NCBI GenBank assembly: GCA_021234155.1
Contig: JAJEKV010000670.1
Coordinates: forward strand, 1 to 64,000
DNA: 64,000 nt
Reading direction: 5' to 3'
Origin: Isoetes taiwanensis
Taxonomy: Eukaryota > Streptophyta > Lycopodiopsida > Isoetales > Isoetaceae
Made by a program: the position numbers and the translations under genes. Below are positions 23,200 to 32,978 of this stretch, piece by piece. Numbering within the stretch: the first letter of the stretch is position 1; the number at the start of each line of letters is the position of its first letter. Under the pieces are notes generated by a model. The model was not told the DNA's origin and did no database searches. It saw nothing but the letters and a program-made list of their open reading frames with translations.

Positions 23200-24760
23200 C
23201 TGTGCAGTGAAGAAAAACACTCTAGCTAGCAAAGGCAGGTACCGTATAGAAACAAACACTAGTATAGAGTGAATTGCTGGAAAATGATTCACAAAATGCT
23301 CAAAAATGCCTGGAATTCCATGAACTACCCATTCTATTACAAGGACCAATCCAGGAACTCGAACAGTCCGTAGATCACGACCAACTTTAGTTAACCAATC
23401 CATTGAAAGCTTGTGCCGAACTTCGTACTCATATTTCATTTTGGTTCCATAGTGCCAGATATACATGCATGTAAGCATGCATGCAGCAAAGGCTAGTGAC
23501 ACCCAACCACCATCCTTAATCTTATAAAAAACTGATGAGAGATACACCAATTCGACTGATCCAAAGAGGAAGAAGAATCCCAGTGCTAATACCATGTTAA
23601 TTTGCCAAATCATAAGCATAATAAAGGTTAGAAGACATGTCGTTACAAACATTGTGGTCACCAGAGCAATGCCTGCATAGAGAAAACAAAGGACAAAAGA
23701 ACACAAAAGAACAGGAGAATATCCACAATCATTCAAAAGCAATGCAACAAATTAGTACCCAAAGTTTATAAAGTACAAACACGACATTGCCTGGAATAGA
23801 CTTGTAAAACACATCAGATATATCCTCGGGATGTTTCAGCAGGTAGGAAGCTTGACCAGCATAAGCCAATACCAATGAAGGTAAAACAAGAGTTCCGAAG
23901 GCAATCTGCACTTGAGATATAAACATCCATCAAAAGTTCTCCATGTAGACAACATAAGAAGAAAACACAGAATCTAAGGGGCTTTCATGCGTGACGACAA
24001 ACTTAAATTTTATCATCTTTGAAAGAGATCTACCACTTGTGATATCTCAAGAACTATACAATAGAAAAGAGCAAGGCATGAGAAAATTAGAAATTGACCC
24101 AAATAGATTTGAGAAGAGAAGTGACCCAAGTCCATAAACGTGGCTTCGTGCTCCGGAATTCCATTGAAAATAACTCATCTCCCCCCAAGGAAATCATACT
24201 TTGCGGTTTATGGTACCTTTTATGCAGAGTACAATTCCACTGAAGCGACACCCATCCATCCTTACCATTTTTCTTGAAATAATAATAGATGTATGGGGAT
24301 TGAGTGCCCGAAACACAGTGCAATCATATAGATAAAAATTATATGCTCCAAGAAGGCCAATAGAAACAAAACCGTGACCTGGCGCCCTTTGGGGCAAAAT
24401 GTAAACCCAACCTTTGATGTGCCATGGCGTTGCAATAAGAACAGAAAAATCAAGACTATTATGGCAATCACCACCACTATATCTGCATATCAAACTTATC
24501 AAAATAAACCACTGAACTATAGAACATAGCAAAGAAACAATCTGCAAGCACTCACGCAACAGAAATTGTAAGCAAGCTCATAGCCTCCGTAGAACATTTA
24601 ATAAATTAAGACACCCTTAGCGGGACAAAACTCCAGTTTTAAATAAGCAATGCTTCAGATTCTTACCTTCATCAATTGCATCCACGCGAACTTTTAGACC
24701 ACTGCTGCTGCCAGAACTGCAAGATATTGTAAAGAAGAATCCATGAGTGCGAAAATCCAT
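23200..24760 (-). pseudogene. Captured HAK/KUP/KT potassium transporter fragment
   Basis: Five minus-strand exons in family order: SSGLKVRVDAIDE (about 24,750-24,667), a membrane exon with IVLIFLFLLQRHGTSKVGF and YNFYLYDCTVFRALNP (about 24,480-24,200), ATFMDLGHFSSQIYLGQF (about 24,150), the exon from 23,905 with LVLAYAGQASYLLKH and DISDVFYKSIP, and 23,672-23,200 with VTTCLL, FGSVELVYLSSVFYKIKDGG and VRVPGLVLV. Introns are retained. Frameshifts break the second exon, and the exon between YKSIP and VTTxxVTTCLL is missing, as are N- and C-termini. Known members move K+ across plasma or vacuolar membranes; this copy cannot. Confidence 0.88.
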
Positions 24761-25157
24761 GGCCTCTTCCGGCCCTGTGTTTCACTACGAACACAACTAA
24801 GGATAAAACTACAAGCTTGAAAATTAGAAATTACAACAAAAAAGAAAATGGCAGAAGCTGAATAGAACAAATAGAGCTCTGTTTTGCACAAAATCAGAAG
24901 CCTTGTAGACTAGCTGTTATAAGCAAGATCAAGTACTCAGTCATAAACTCGAAACCACCATCATAAATCAGACCAGAGGCCCTAATCGACCACCTACGGA
25001 TCTCTCCTTCCTGCCTTTGCTCCCTTCACGTTCAAAGCCCGAAGTATGGACTTTCGACCGCATGAGAACTCGACCGTAGACGGTCGACTCACCCAAAAAA
25101 AAACCCTAAACGTTCACGCAGTTGGTCCATACGTGACCATTAGGTGAACCCCCCTTG

Positions 25158-25165
25158 CATGATCC
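25158..25165. repeat. 8-bp target-site duplication, right copy
   Basis: CATGATCC, identical to 21,160-21,167, directly after the right inverted end. Confidence 0.88.
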
Positions 25166-25930
25166 TAATGTGAGATCCATGCCTAGTTCATCCTCCCCCC
25201 AATTTCAAAACTCTCATGTAACAGGTTTTGCATCTACATCTGCATCTACATCTGCTCAGAGACATAGAGAATACATTGATAGGCACAACCGTCAGTGTAA
25301 TCTGGTAATTCGTGGCATGCCAGAAGAAGCATCAGAGGACTTGCAGCGAAGGTACGAGACTTTGGTGTTAGCTAAATTGAACTTCACAACACCGGTTGTT
25401 GTCACTGCTTGCACATAGGGTTGGAGCATTGCAGCCCCACCACCAAGATAGTGAAATTTCTGATTACAAAATTTGAGTACTAAAATGGATATCCTCAAGC
25501 GAGGCCAAGCAATTGAAAGGGACATCTCTCTATCTCGGATTTTGATCTTACTAAGTCCCAACAGCTAGCCTTGACGCCTTGAATTTGCAAAAAGGTCCGG
25601 GACATCAAAAGAATGGTGGTAAAGCCGACCGATTCGCGGAAAACACGTATTTTTACACCATCACATGCAACCTTTGCTGAAGCCTTTCATCATGCTAATG
25701 CCACTCATCTTTGCTGGTGTTAAAGTCCATTCTCCCATTTCCATCTTCTGCACCCACCACATCTTCTTCGCTCAAGGCCATTCCTCTCATGATGTTGCTA
25801 ATGGTACCCTTGATGCCGGGCGGGCCGCCGATGTTCTTCCAGCTGCTGCCGCCGCCCGCCTCTATTGCTCCAGCCTCCTCGATTCGCCAGATTGCTCATA
25901 CCTCAAATGTACCTTCCTAGGAAATGTGCC

Positions 25931-28890
25931 TTAGGTTGGTGTCCTAGAATTGTCGAGGTTTTCCCCGGCATAAAGGTGATGGTTTGAATCCCATTGCAAA
26001 AGATATGGATATCATTACGCTCATGGAAGCGTGGAGCATTCAGCCAAACGGCTACCTCATTTTACGAGGCTATCAATTCTTTTCATTATTCAATGAATGT
26101 CATGGGCTTGAGGTTATGCGGTGGAGTTGCTTGCTATTTCAAGGATGCCCTTGCTCCATATATCACGCTTCATAAAGCTGATAGATATAATCGCTACATG
26201 TGGATCAAACTTCATTGCCACAATAGTAGTACCATTTTTGTTCTTTGCACTGTTACTTCCCACCTACATCATCACCTTTTTATGATGAATATGATGTCGC
26301 CGCAGATGATCCTTATGGTGATCTTTATGATGATATTGCTCAATTCAAACAGTTGGGGCATGTTATTCTTCTTGGTGATTTCAATGCTCGCGACTCTGAA
26401 ATGCAAGCTGCTCAACTCATACTTGAGGATGTTCGTGACCCTTTATGGATGTCTGCTAATGATATAGTCTTTCCACGTTCATCGCCTGATGCTAATAAAC
26501 CCGTCTCAACATTTGGAAGGGAGCTCATCCAGTTGTGTGAAGTCTTTGAGATGGTACTTTGTAATGGCTTAGAGCAATGGCCACACTCTAAAGGTATTAC
26601 ATGCAGACATGATAGGCAGGGTGGTGGTACTAGTGTTGTTGATTATGTCATTTCCCAAGTGCAAGCCTTGGATCTCATTTCAGATTTTCAAATTGGCACA
26701 AGGCATAGAGACGAGGAGATAAAATCTGATCACTATCCACTTTATTTGTCATTAAAGTGGCAGCTTCCACCTCTTCAACCCATTGCTATCCAGGCTCCTG
26801 TCCCTCGCATTCGCTTGACTTATTCTAGATCTTTTGAATATGAACAGACATTAGCTCCTGCGCTTGCAGGTATTTTGGATTACCCAACTCTTCAAGAGCG
26901 TAATGCAGCATTTGCTGATACTTTGCTTACTTCTGCTGTCTCTTGCTTTGGTACACACACTTCTGGTGTTGCTCATGCTGGTAGGAAATCCTTTCCTAGA
27001 AATGCATGGTTTGATGAAGACTGCAAGCAGCTTAAAAAACAATTGCGAATGATAGTTGAGCCAGATACGCGACATAATGCCATTCATAATTATAAGTCTG
27101 TTTTGAAAGCGCAAAGAAGGCACGCTTTGTTCTTTGAGCACCAGAAGCAAATGTTTGAATTACTGCTACGTGAGCCTCGGACCTTCTGGCGCAAAATATT
27201 ATATCGACCACCTCCTACCCTTGGACATATTTCTATGCAGCAATGGGATGAGCGATTGGTCCACTTATATGATCATCCTGGGGTCCTTAATTCTGTGCCT
27301 CCTTTGGTAGGTGATATTCTTCAATTCACAGAGGAGGAAGTCCAAGAAGGATTATGCATCTATCTAATGGCAAGTCTCACGATCTTCAAGGTTTGCAAAG
27401 CGAAATTGCTTAAATGGGGGGGTCCGCTATTGCTTCCAATCATCACTACTCTTTTAAATCAAGCTTTGCAAGAAGGCTTGCCAGAAACTTGGGCTGTCAG
27501 TAAGGTCGTACCAATTTACAAAGCAGGTGATAAGCATGACCCTTCTAATTATCGCATGATCATGGTAAGTTCCATATTTTCAAAGCTCTTAGCCGGTCTT
27601 ACCGAGAGCGGTTGACATCATGGGCGAGAACATATCTTGGTGTAATGCGTCTTTGTAGGGCAAGCGGGCTTTTCGTCCATGCCATTCTACAATAGACCAT
27701 ATTTTCACATTAGCATGCTTATTGAACATAGTCGAGAAGTTTGAAACAAGACCTCTATATATGCTTTGTGGATTTTACTTACGCTTTTGATACAAGTACC
27801 ACGCGAGCTTCTTTGGCAGCTTTTGCGTGCACTTGGGGTTCCACAAGATCTTCAAAATGCGGTTTATCGGCTCTATGAAAGGGTTTTGCTAAATTTCAGC
27901 ATCGGTACTCAAATCACTAGCAATATTGGAGTTAAATTGGGGTTGCCCTTTATCTCCTACACTCTTTGGCTTGTACATTGATCAATTGGAAGAATGGCTT
28001 GATAATCATGGCGGCGGAGGTCCACATTTGGCACACTATATCATTAGGCAACTTATGTATGCTGATGATGTTTCACTTCTGGCACATACATTTGCTGCTA
28101 GTATGCAGCAACATTTACATGCTCGCGACGGTTTTACGTGAGAACACAGTCTGCGTGTTAATGCGCAAAAGACCAAGCTTTTGGTAGTTCAATCTTCTCA
28201 TCACAATGTTCCCCCCTATGCACTATGATAGCAGCGAAGTTGAAGTTGTAGATAGCTACAAGTATCTTGGTGTAGAGTTCTCGCCAAGAACACACTTTGG
28301 GAACGATGTATTACCAAGCGGGTGGCTGCTGGATGGAGAGCACTCTATGCAATGCAAAACAATTGTTTTCGCGCAGAAATTCATGATTGGCCACGGAAAG
28401 CCCACTTGTTTCGGGCTTTGGTAGAGCATGTTTTACTGTATGGTTCTGAAGTGTGGGGCCTGCCATTAGTGCTAGTGCTTGGGAGAGCTTGGAGTGGGTG
28501 CAAAGTCCTTTCTCACTTACTGACCTTTGAGTTAAAACAACGGTGCCCTATGCTATTCTTTTTACAAGAGAGGCGGGTTTTGGCCTCTTCAACATTCCGC
28601 CATGAAGCGCCATCTCCACTATATCTGCAAGGTGCACCACATGGATGATGTTAGGTATCCTGTTCTTGCACTTGCCATGGCTGAATCTCCTCAGCGTTTG
28701 AAACAATGTTGGAAAGAGCATTGCACTACATGGTTTGCCCGTTGGGCTGCAACAACGAGTTAATCGCCTCGATGCTTGCCAGTTCTGATCCTGAGCTTTT
28801 GCAACAATATCTTAATGGTCGTTTTTCTCAAAAGATATGGGACGCAGTTACTTTGGCCCAAAACAAGGTGACGGTGCAAACGCACTAATG
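25931..28890 (+). pseudogene. LINE-A ORF2: endonuclease and reverse transcriptase
   Basis: It opens near 25,933 with LVS*NCRGFP, where the usual Trp of the endonuclease SWNxxG motif is a stop (TAG). The endonuclease continues with LLGDFNARDSE (GDFNAR 26,374-26,391), SVVDYVI and SDHYPLYLSL (26,725 on). RT starts with WAVSKVVPIYKAGDKHDPSNYR (about 27,490), QAGF and STIDHIF (frame break between), VPRELLWQLL, GCPLSPTLFGLYIDQLEEWL and the active site YADD (28,058-28,069). Shifts occur near 26,100, 27,570, 27,670, 27,770 and 27,940, with more after 28,140. The protein would nick DNA and copy LINE RNA at the nick. Dead copy. Confidence 0.88.
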
Positions 28891-28970
28891 ACCTGTGGTG
28901 CAATTGCAGATTCCTTTTTCCAAAAAACGTAAATTCGGCAGTTTTGACCATTAAAAAAAAAAACAACTAT

Positions 28971-29178
28971 CAAAAAAAAAGTTGCATTACAAATATGGCC
29001 ATTTTAAAAGCGGGCGACAGATTTTGTGTTAAGACACACTAAGAAAATGCACTTTCTTACGAAACAAAATACAAAGGGAAGGAAGGAAGTCTATGCGCGC
29101 ATAGACAATAAAGTTATATTTCAATAATATAATACAATAATACTGGCACATAAAAAAAATTCATTTTTTTAGCACAAA
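28971..29178. other. AT-rich gap after LINE-A
   Basis: Holds an A-rich stretch and no recognisable gene. It lies between the LINE tail and the acidic minus-strand frame, and could be 3' UTR of that gene fragment. Confidence 0.35.
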
Positions 29179-29365
29179 CTATATATCAAGAGGAGGTTCC
29201 TTGTGAGGAAGTTCATCATCAGAATCTGGAGGAGGGAGAACCTTAGTAGAGCTATCAGGATTATCTTCCTCAGTGTCTGAGGCATTCTTCTCTTCGTCAA
29301 CCTTTTGAATCTCTTCCACAGGAACAAGCTCGACGAACTCTGTCGGATCGTTTGTGTTCCCGGTG
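29179..29365 (-). pseudogene. Orphan acidic C-terminal exon
   Basis: The minus strand reads an open, strongly acidic frame containing TEFVELVPVEEIQKVDEEKN and PPPDSDDELPHKEPPLDI, then TAG at 29,179-29,181. Composition and codon pattern look like a disordered protein tail. It is cut at about 29,365 by the start of the copia integrase reading on the other strand. Parent gene unknown. Confidence 0.4.
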
Positions 29366-29366
29366 A

Positions 29367-30416
29367 GTGGCGGATACTTTGATCAAAGAAAAATTAATCA
29401 AAGCAAAAAATGGAGTTGATGAGCCAAGAATCTGCTTGGGCTGCATGTTAGGAAAACATGCAAGACTGCCTTTTAAAAGGGCAAAGAGAAAAACCAAAGG
29501 AGTATTGGAATTAGTGCATACTGATCTCTGTGGCCCTCTTAATGTTAGATTGATATCAGGAAAAAGGTATTTCATTACCTTTATTGATGACTTTAGTAGA
29601 AAGACAACATGCATGTGTCTTAGAACTAAAGATCAAGCCTTTGAGGCTTATAAAATGTTTGCTGCAGAAGTGGAATTAGAAACAGGGAAAAAAGTGAAAT
29701 GTATTCGATCTGACCGTGGTGGAGAGTTTATGTCAACTAAGTTTATCAGATTTTGCAAGGTCAGGGGAATCAAAAGGCAGTTTACATGTAGTTTCTCTCC
29801 ACAAACTAATGGAATTGCTGAAAGAAAAAACAGGACAATCTTAAATGCTGTTAGAGCTATGATAAAACACACAGGGCTACTCAATTATTTATGGGAAGAA
29901 GCAGTCTTGACAGGAGTAAAGGTTCAGAATATGTTGCCAAACAAAGCACTCAGTGGAATGACACCAGATGAGCTATGGTCAGGAGCTAAACCAAACTATG
30001 AGAAGTTAAGAGCTTTTGGTTGTTTGAGCTTTGTTCATGTACCAAAGCAACAAAGGTTAAAATTGGATGATCGAGCTAGAATAGCTTTTCTTGTAGGATA
30101 TGATCAAGAATCCAAAGCATACAGGTTATTTGATCCACAAAGGAAGAAGATTTTAATCAGTAGAGATGTTACATTTGATGAATCACAATGTTATAAGAAC
30201 ATAAAGTTTTTTTCTGCTAACTCTAAAGAAAAGGAAGTTCAGAAATTAGATGTCAACATTGTTGATGATGATGATGAAAAGGATGCCATCAAGTTTGACA
30301 CTCAACAAGTTAGCTCTGCAAATGACTCAGATATTGCTGTTGATACTATAGAAAAAGGGATAACTCAGCAAAAGGCTGGTAGGAGAACTGCTGCACAGAT
30401 CTTGCAAAGAGGCTAA
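29367..30416 (+). pseudogene. Copia integrase
   Basis: The open frame has CLGCMLGKHARLPF (end of the HHCC zinc region, its histidines lost with the 5' part), then LVHTDLCGPLN (first catalytic Asp), FIDDFSR, IRSDRGGEF (second Asp) and NGIAERKNRTI (catalytic Glu), so the DDE triad is present. After it come the conserved ELWSGAKPNYEKLRAFGC and FLVGYDQESKAYRL blocks. It ends at a stop just before a frame change into RT. Integrase inserts element cDNA into chromosomal DNA. Residue conservation suggests a fairly recent death. Confidence 0.92.
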
Positions 30417-30510
30417 TGTTGATCATGAACGTTTTGGAAGAGATAACACAGGCAGAAGCAAGAGAATACAAAGTGAAGTAGCAAATGTAAACCTTGTTGA
30501 AATCCTTGCC

Positions 30511-31206
30511 TTGCTGGTTACTGAAGTACCTAAATCATGTAAGGAAGCTATAAATGTTGTTGATGCAGAAAAATGGAAAACTGCCATGAATGATGAGCTA
30601 GATGCTTTTAGAAGAACAGGGACATATGAGCTTGTAAACTTGCCAGAGGGTAGACATGCAGTAGGATGTAAATGGATATTTAAGATTAAGCAAGGTGTTC
30701 AACCTCACTCAATAAAGCATAAAGCTCGATTAGTAGCACAAGGATACACACAAAGGAAGGGAATTGATTATGAGGAAACTTTTTCCCCTATAGTCAAAAT
30801 GACAAGTATCAGGATGTTATTGGCTGTAGCAAATGTAAAAAATTTTGAAGTACATCATATGGATGTGTCTACTGCTTTCTTGAATGCAGACTTGGAAGAG
30901 GACATATTTATGATGCAACCTTCTGGCTTTGAGCAAGGGAAAGACAAAGTATAGAAACTTAAAAAAGCTGTCTATGGGCTGAAGCAGTCACCAAGGCAAT
31001 GGTATGTGTGCACGGACTCATATTTAAGAGAACAAGGTTTTATAAAGCTAAAAGATGATGGAAATATTTATTTGTTTAAAGATGGGAATGAAGTTTGCTA
31101 TATTGCATTATATGTGGATGATAATGTGATGATTAGTAGCAATCTTGATGTGCTACAAAAATGCAAAGACATCCTCATAACTTGGGTGAACTTAAAAATT
31201 TTTTAG
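30511..31206 (+). pseudogene. Copia reverse transcriptase
   Basis: The frame opens with EVPKSCKEAIN and EKWKTAMNDELDAF, then KWIFKIKQ, ARLVAQGYTQRKGIDYEETF, HHMDVSTAFLNADLEEDIFM and VYGLKQSPRQWY. The catalytic box is YVDD (31,111-31,122), the copia form. A TAG at 30,952-30,954 interrupts DKV*KLKKAVYGLKQ, and a frameshift near 31,190 moves the reading into the next segment. Confidence 0.92.
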
Positions 31207-32448
31207 GCATTGAGGTGTTCAGAGATCGAAACAAACAGGTTCTTACCTTAACACAAAGTCAGAATATTGCAGGCATGCTCAAAAGATTCAACATGGAAGA
31301 TTGTAAGGTGGTAAAAACTCCCATGGTTCCTGGTAACAAACTTACTTTGAATATGAATGATGATAAGTCAGAAATGGACAGCATTCCATATCAAGAGTTA
31401 GTTGGTTGCTTATTATATCTATCTAATTGTACCAGGCCTGATATCTCATTTGCAGTCAATGTCCTAAGTAGATACTGTCATAACTTTGGGAAAGAGCACT
31501 GGCAGGCAGCTAAGAGAGTTCTCAGATATTTGAAAGGAACTATAGATTTTGGCATTCAATTTAATTCTGATAACATGGAGTTGCTATCTTACTGTGATTC
31601 AGATTGGGGTGGAGACCCTGATGAAAGGAAATCAACTTCAGGAGTTATTTGCATGCTAGGTGGAGGGCCCATCTCAGTGTTGCAAAAATACACGTATTTT
31701 TTGAAAAGGATCCATACCGTACCGTACTTATACGTACGTACGTATTTTTAAAAAATACTCTTGACGTTTTTTTTAAAAAATACTACTTGTTTTTCACAAA
31801 ACAGTAAACTTGCACTTACCAGGAATTGAACCTGGGCCTCCTAGATAGCAAACTAACATGCTAACCAACTTCCCCTACATCAATTTTATGTTTTATTTCA
31901 CTTTTTATTCTATTTAAAAGTTGTTTTTATTTTTAAAAATGTTCAAAACGAACGTAAGAATGCGTATGGCTAAAAAAATTTTAAAAAAAATACGCGACAA
32001 TGACGCATTGGTATGAAAATAACATGCGACGGGAAAAAGTGTTGGCCCATCTCTTGGAAATGCGAGGAAGCAAAGGCCATAGCACTCTCCCTCTATTGAC
32101 AAGCGAGAATATATGTTGCAACTCTAGTACAAAAGAAAAAGAAATAGTATGGAGTGAAAGGTTCAAGAAATAGGAATAGAAAAAAGAAAACCTTTACAAT
32201 TATTCTCGACAATAAAGGGTTGTATAGGAATGACTAGAAATCGTATACAACATGAAAGGACCAAGCATATCGAGCTAGAGATGCATTTCATAAGAGATTT
32301 GGTAAGTAAAAGTATCATTGAACTACAATATGTTCAAACTGAATGGGATATTGGCGTGATAAAGACTAAGGCTTTGACAGAGTTAAAATTCAATAGACTG
32401 GGACAAATGATCAGTTGCAAGGAAAATAACATGAAGGGAAAGTGTTAA
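31161..32448 (+). pseudogene. Copia RT end and RNase H, interrupted by a SINE
   Basis: From LGELKNFLGIEVF the frame runs through MVPGNKLTLN, YQELVGCLLYLSNCTRPDIS and YCDSDWGGDPDERKSTSG (RNase H Asp residues) to GGGPIS at 31,675. After the 368-bp insertion the same frame resumes with SWKCEEAKAIALSL. The last part (32,230-32,448) reads KHIELEMHFIRDLVSKSIIE and LQYVQTEWDIGVIKTKAL, the copia C-terminus. RNase H removes the RNA template during reverse transcription. Confidence 0.9.
31676..32043 (-). mobile_element. tRNA-derived SINE in copia RNase H
   Basis: A 368-bp insert between two perfect 10-bp copies of GGCCCATCTC (31,666-31,675 and 32,044-32,053). On the minus strand it holds an A-box-like word TAGGGGAAGTTGG (31,865-31,877) and a perfect B box GGTTCAATTCC (31,822-31,832) set in tRNA-like sequence. 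Its ends show no inverted repeat. The host frame continues if the insert and one 10-mer are removed. The promoter lies about 165 bp from the 5' end, further in than in a simple SINE, so a composite 5' part is possible. Confidence 0.78.
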
Positions 32449-32978
32449 ATGGTGTCATGTTATTTATGTGCAATACAAAACTCCAGGTGTAGTATTGACA
32501 AGTTATGCAGTTCAAGGCAAGTTGGTTATGAAGAGATGTTGAAGTTTAACACAGGGTGTAAAGACAACATTCAGTGGGAAAAATGACTGCTTGCAGAACT
32601 TAAACCTAGGTATATTCATAAAGGGAACATGGTTAAAGGTTAGGGCATGATTATGTGTTAACAAGTAATCATGCCAATATTATTATGAATTGTGAGTTCA
32701 ATGGTCGGCTACTACATAATGTGGGATATATTAAGCTCCGAAAAATATGGGATATTGTGCAAATAAGAGAGACTCATATAGAACTCCGATGGCTAAAAGG
32801 CTTGCGATGGATCCAAAGAGTTCGTGTAGATAAATAGACAGAGAAGAATGAATAACATATACTGAAGAAGTTTAAGTGCCGGACTGGATCGAATTTAGTT
32901 GGAATTCGATGCCTAAGTTGTCGAAGACTCCTATTGCTACAATAAATTGTGCAATGCCTTTTGAACAGTGATTTCCTA
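32442..32978 (+). repeat. 3' LTR of the copia remnant
   Basis: Starts TGTTAAATGG directly after the purine tract ACATGAAGGGAAAG, the expected polypurine primer position, and ends near GTGATTTCCTA. The same sequence is at 19,424-19,974. The end does not show a clear CA, so the right border is set by where the two copies diverge. Confidence 0.8.

Larger units (their letters stand above)
21168..25157. mobile_element. Gene-carrying hAT-like element 1 (3,990 bp)
   Basis: Left end CCCGGGGGGTGCACC (21,168-21,182) and complemented right end CAAGGGGGGTTCACC (25,143-25,157) agree at 12 of 15 positions. They lie inside perfect 8-bp duplications (CATGATCC). Excision restores the ORF1 frame. Inside there is no transposase, but minus-strand exons of a HAK/KUP potassium transporter, a small coiled-coil-like exon and a Cys-rich exon, each with splice sites. 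This is the structure of a non-autonomous element carrying copied host genes (compare Pack-MULEs). The hAT assignment rests on duplication length and C(A/C)(A/C)GGGG ends. Confidence 0.85.
20656..25418 (+). pseudogene. LINE-A ORF1 (nucleic-acid chaperone), split by insertion
   Basis: Left part 20,656-21,167 and right part 25,158-25,418. The left part is rich in Leu/Glu/Lys with heptad spacing (LENKLDILCLL to MRALEESMTCQV), a likely coiled coil for trimerisation. The right part has the RRM-like block CNLVIRGMPEEASED typical of L1 ORF1 proteins. Removing the insert with one copy of CATGATCC joins the two in the same frame, so ORF1 was open across this point when hit. It now stops at 25,416-25,418, and coding-like sequence (KVRDIKRMVVKPTD, near 25,600) continues out of frame. 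Confidence 0.8.
19975..28970 (+). mobile_element. LINE-A: non-LTR retrotransposon, interrupted by a hAT-like element
   Basis: Order on the plus strand: a 5' region similar to that of LINE-B (TTGGAAAGCT and CATATGATT blocks), an ORF1 start with PPTxVGG repeats, coiled-coil ORF1, an RRM-like ORF1 block, ORF2 with apurinic-type endonuclease and reverse transcriptase, and an A-rich end near 28,950-28,975. A 3,990-bp insertion at 21,168-25,157 splits ORF1. ORF2 has several frameshifts. The exact 5' end is uncertain because it abuts the copia LTR. Confidence 0.8.
29366..32978 (+). mobile_element. Ty1/copia retrotransposon remnant, 5' truncated
   Basis: Integrase, reverse transcriptase and RNase H follow in copia order (integrase before RT), then a purine-rich stretch and the 3' LTR (32,442-32,978). 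Gag, protease and a directly adjacent 5' LTR are missing; a matching LTR lies 12.4 kb upstream at 19,424. RT has a stop, the frame shifts twice, and a SINE sits in RNase H. Confidence 0.9.

Noticed and set aside
21168-25157. Helitron origin for the gene-carrying insert
   Set aside because: It has inverted termini and an 8-bp target duplication, not A^T insertion with a 5' TC and 3' CTRR hairpin.
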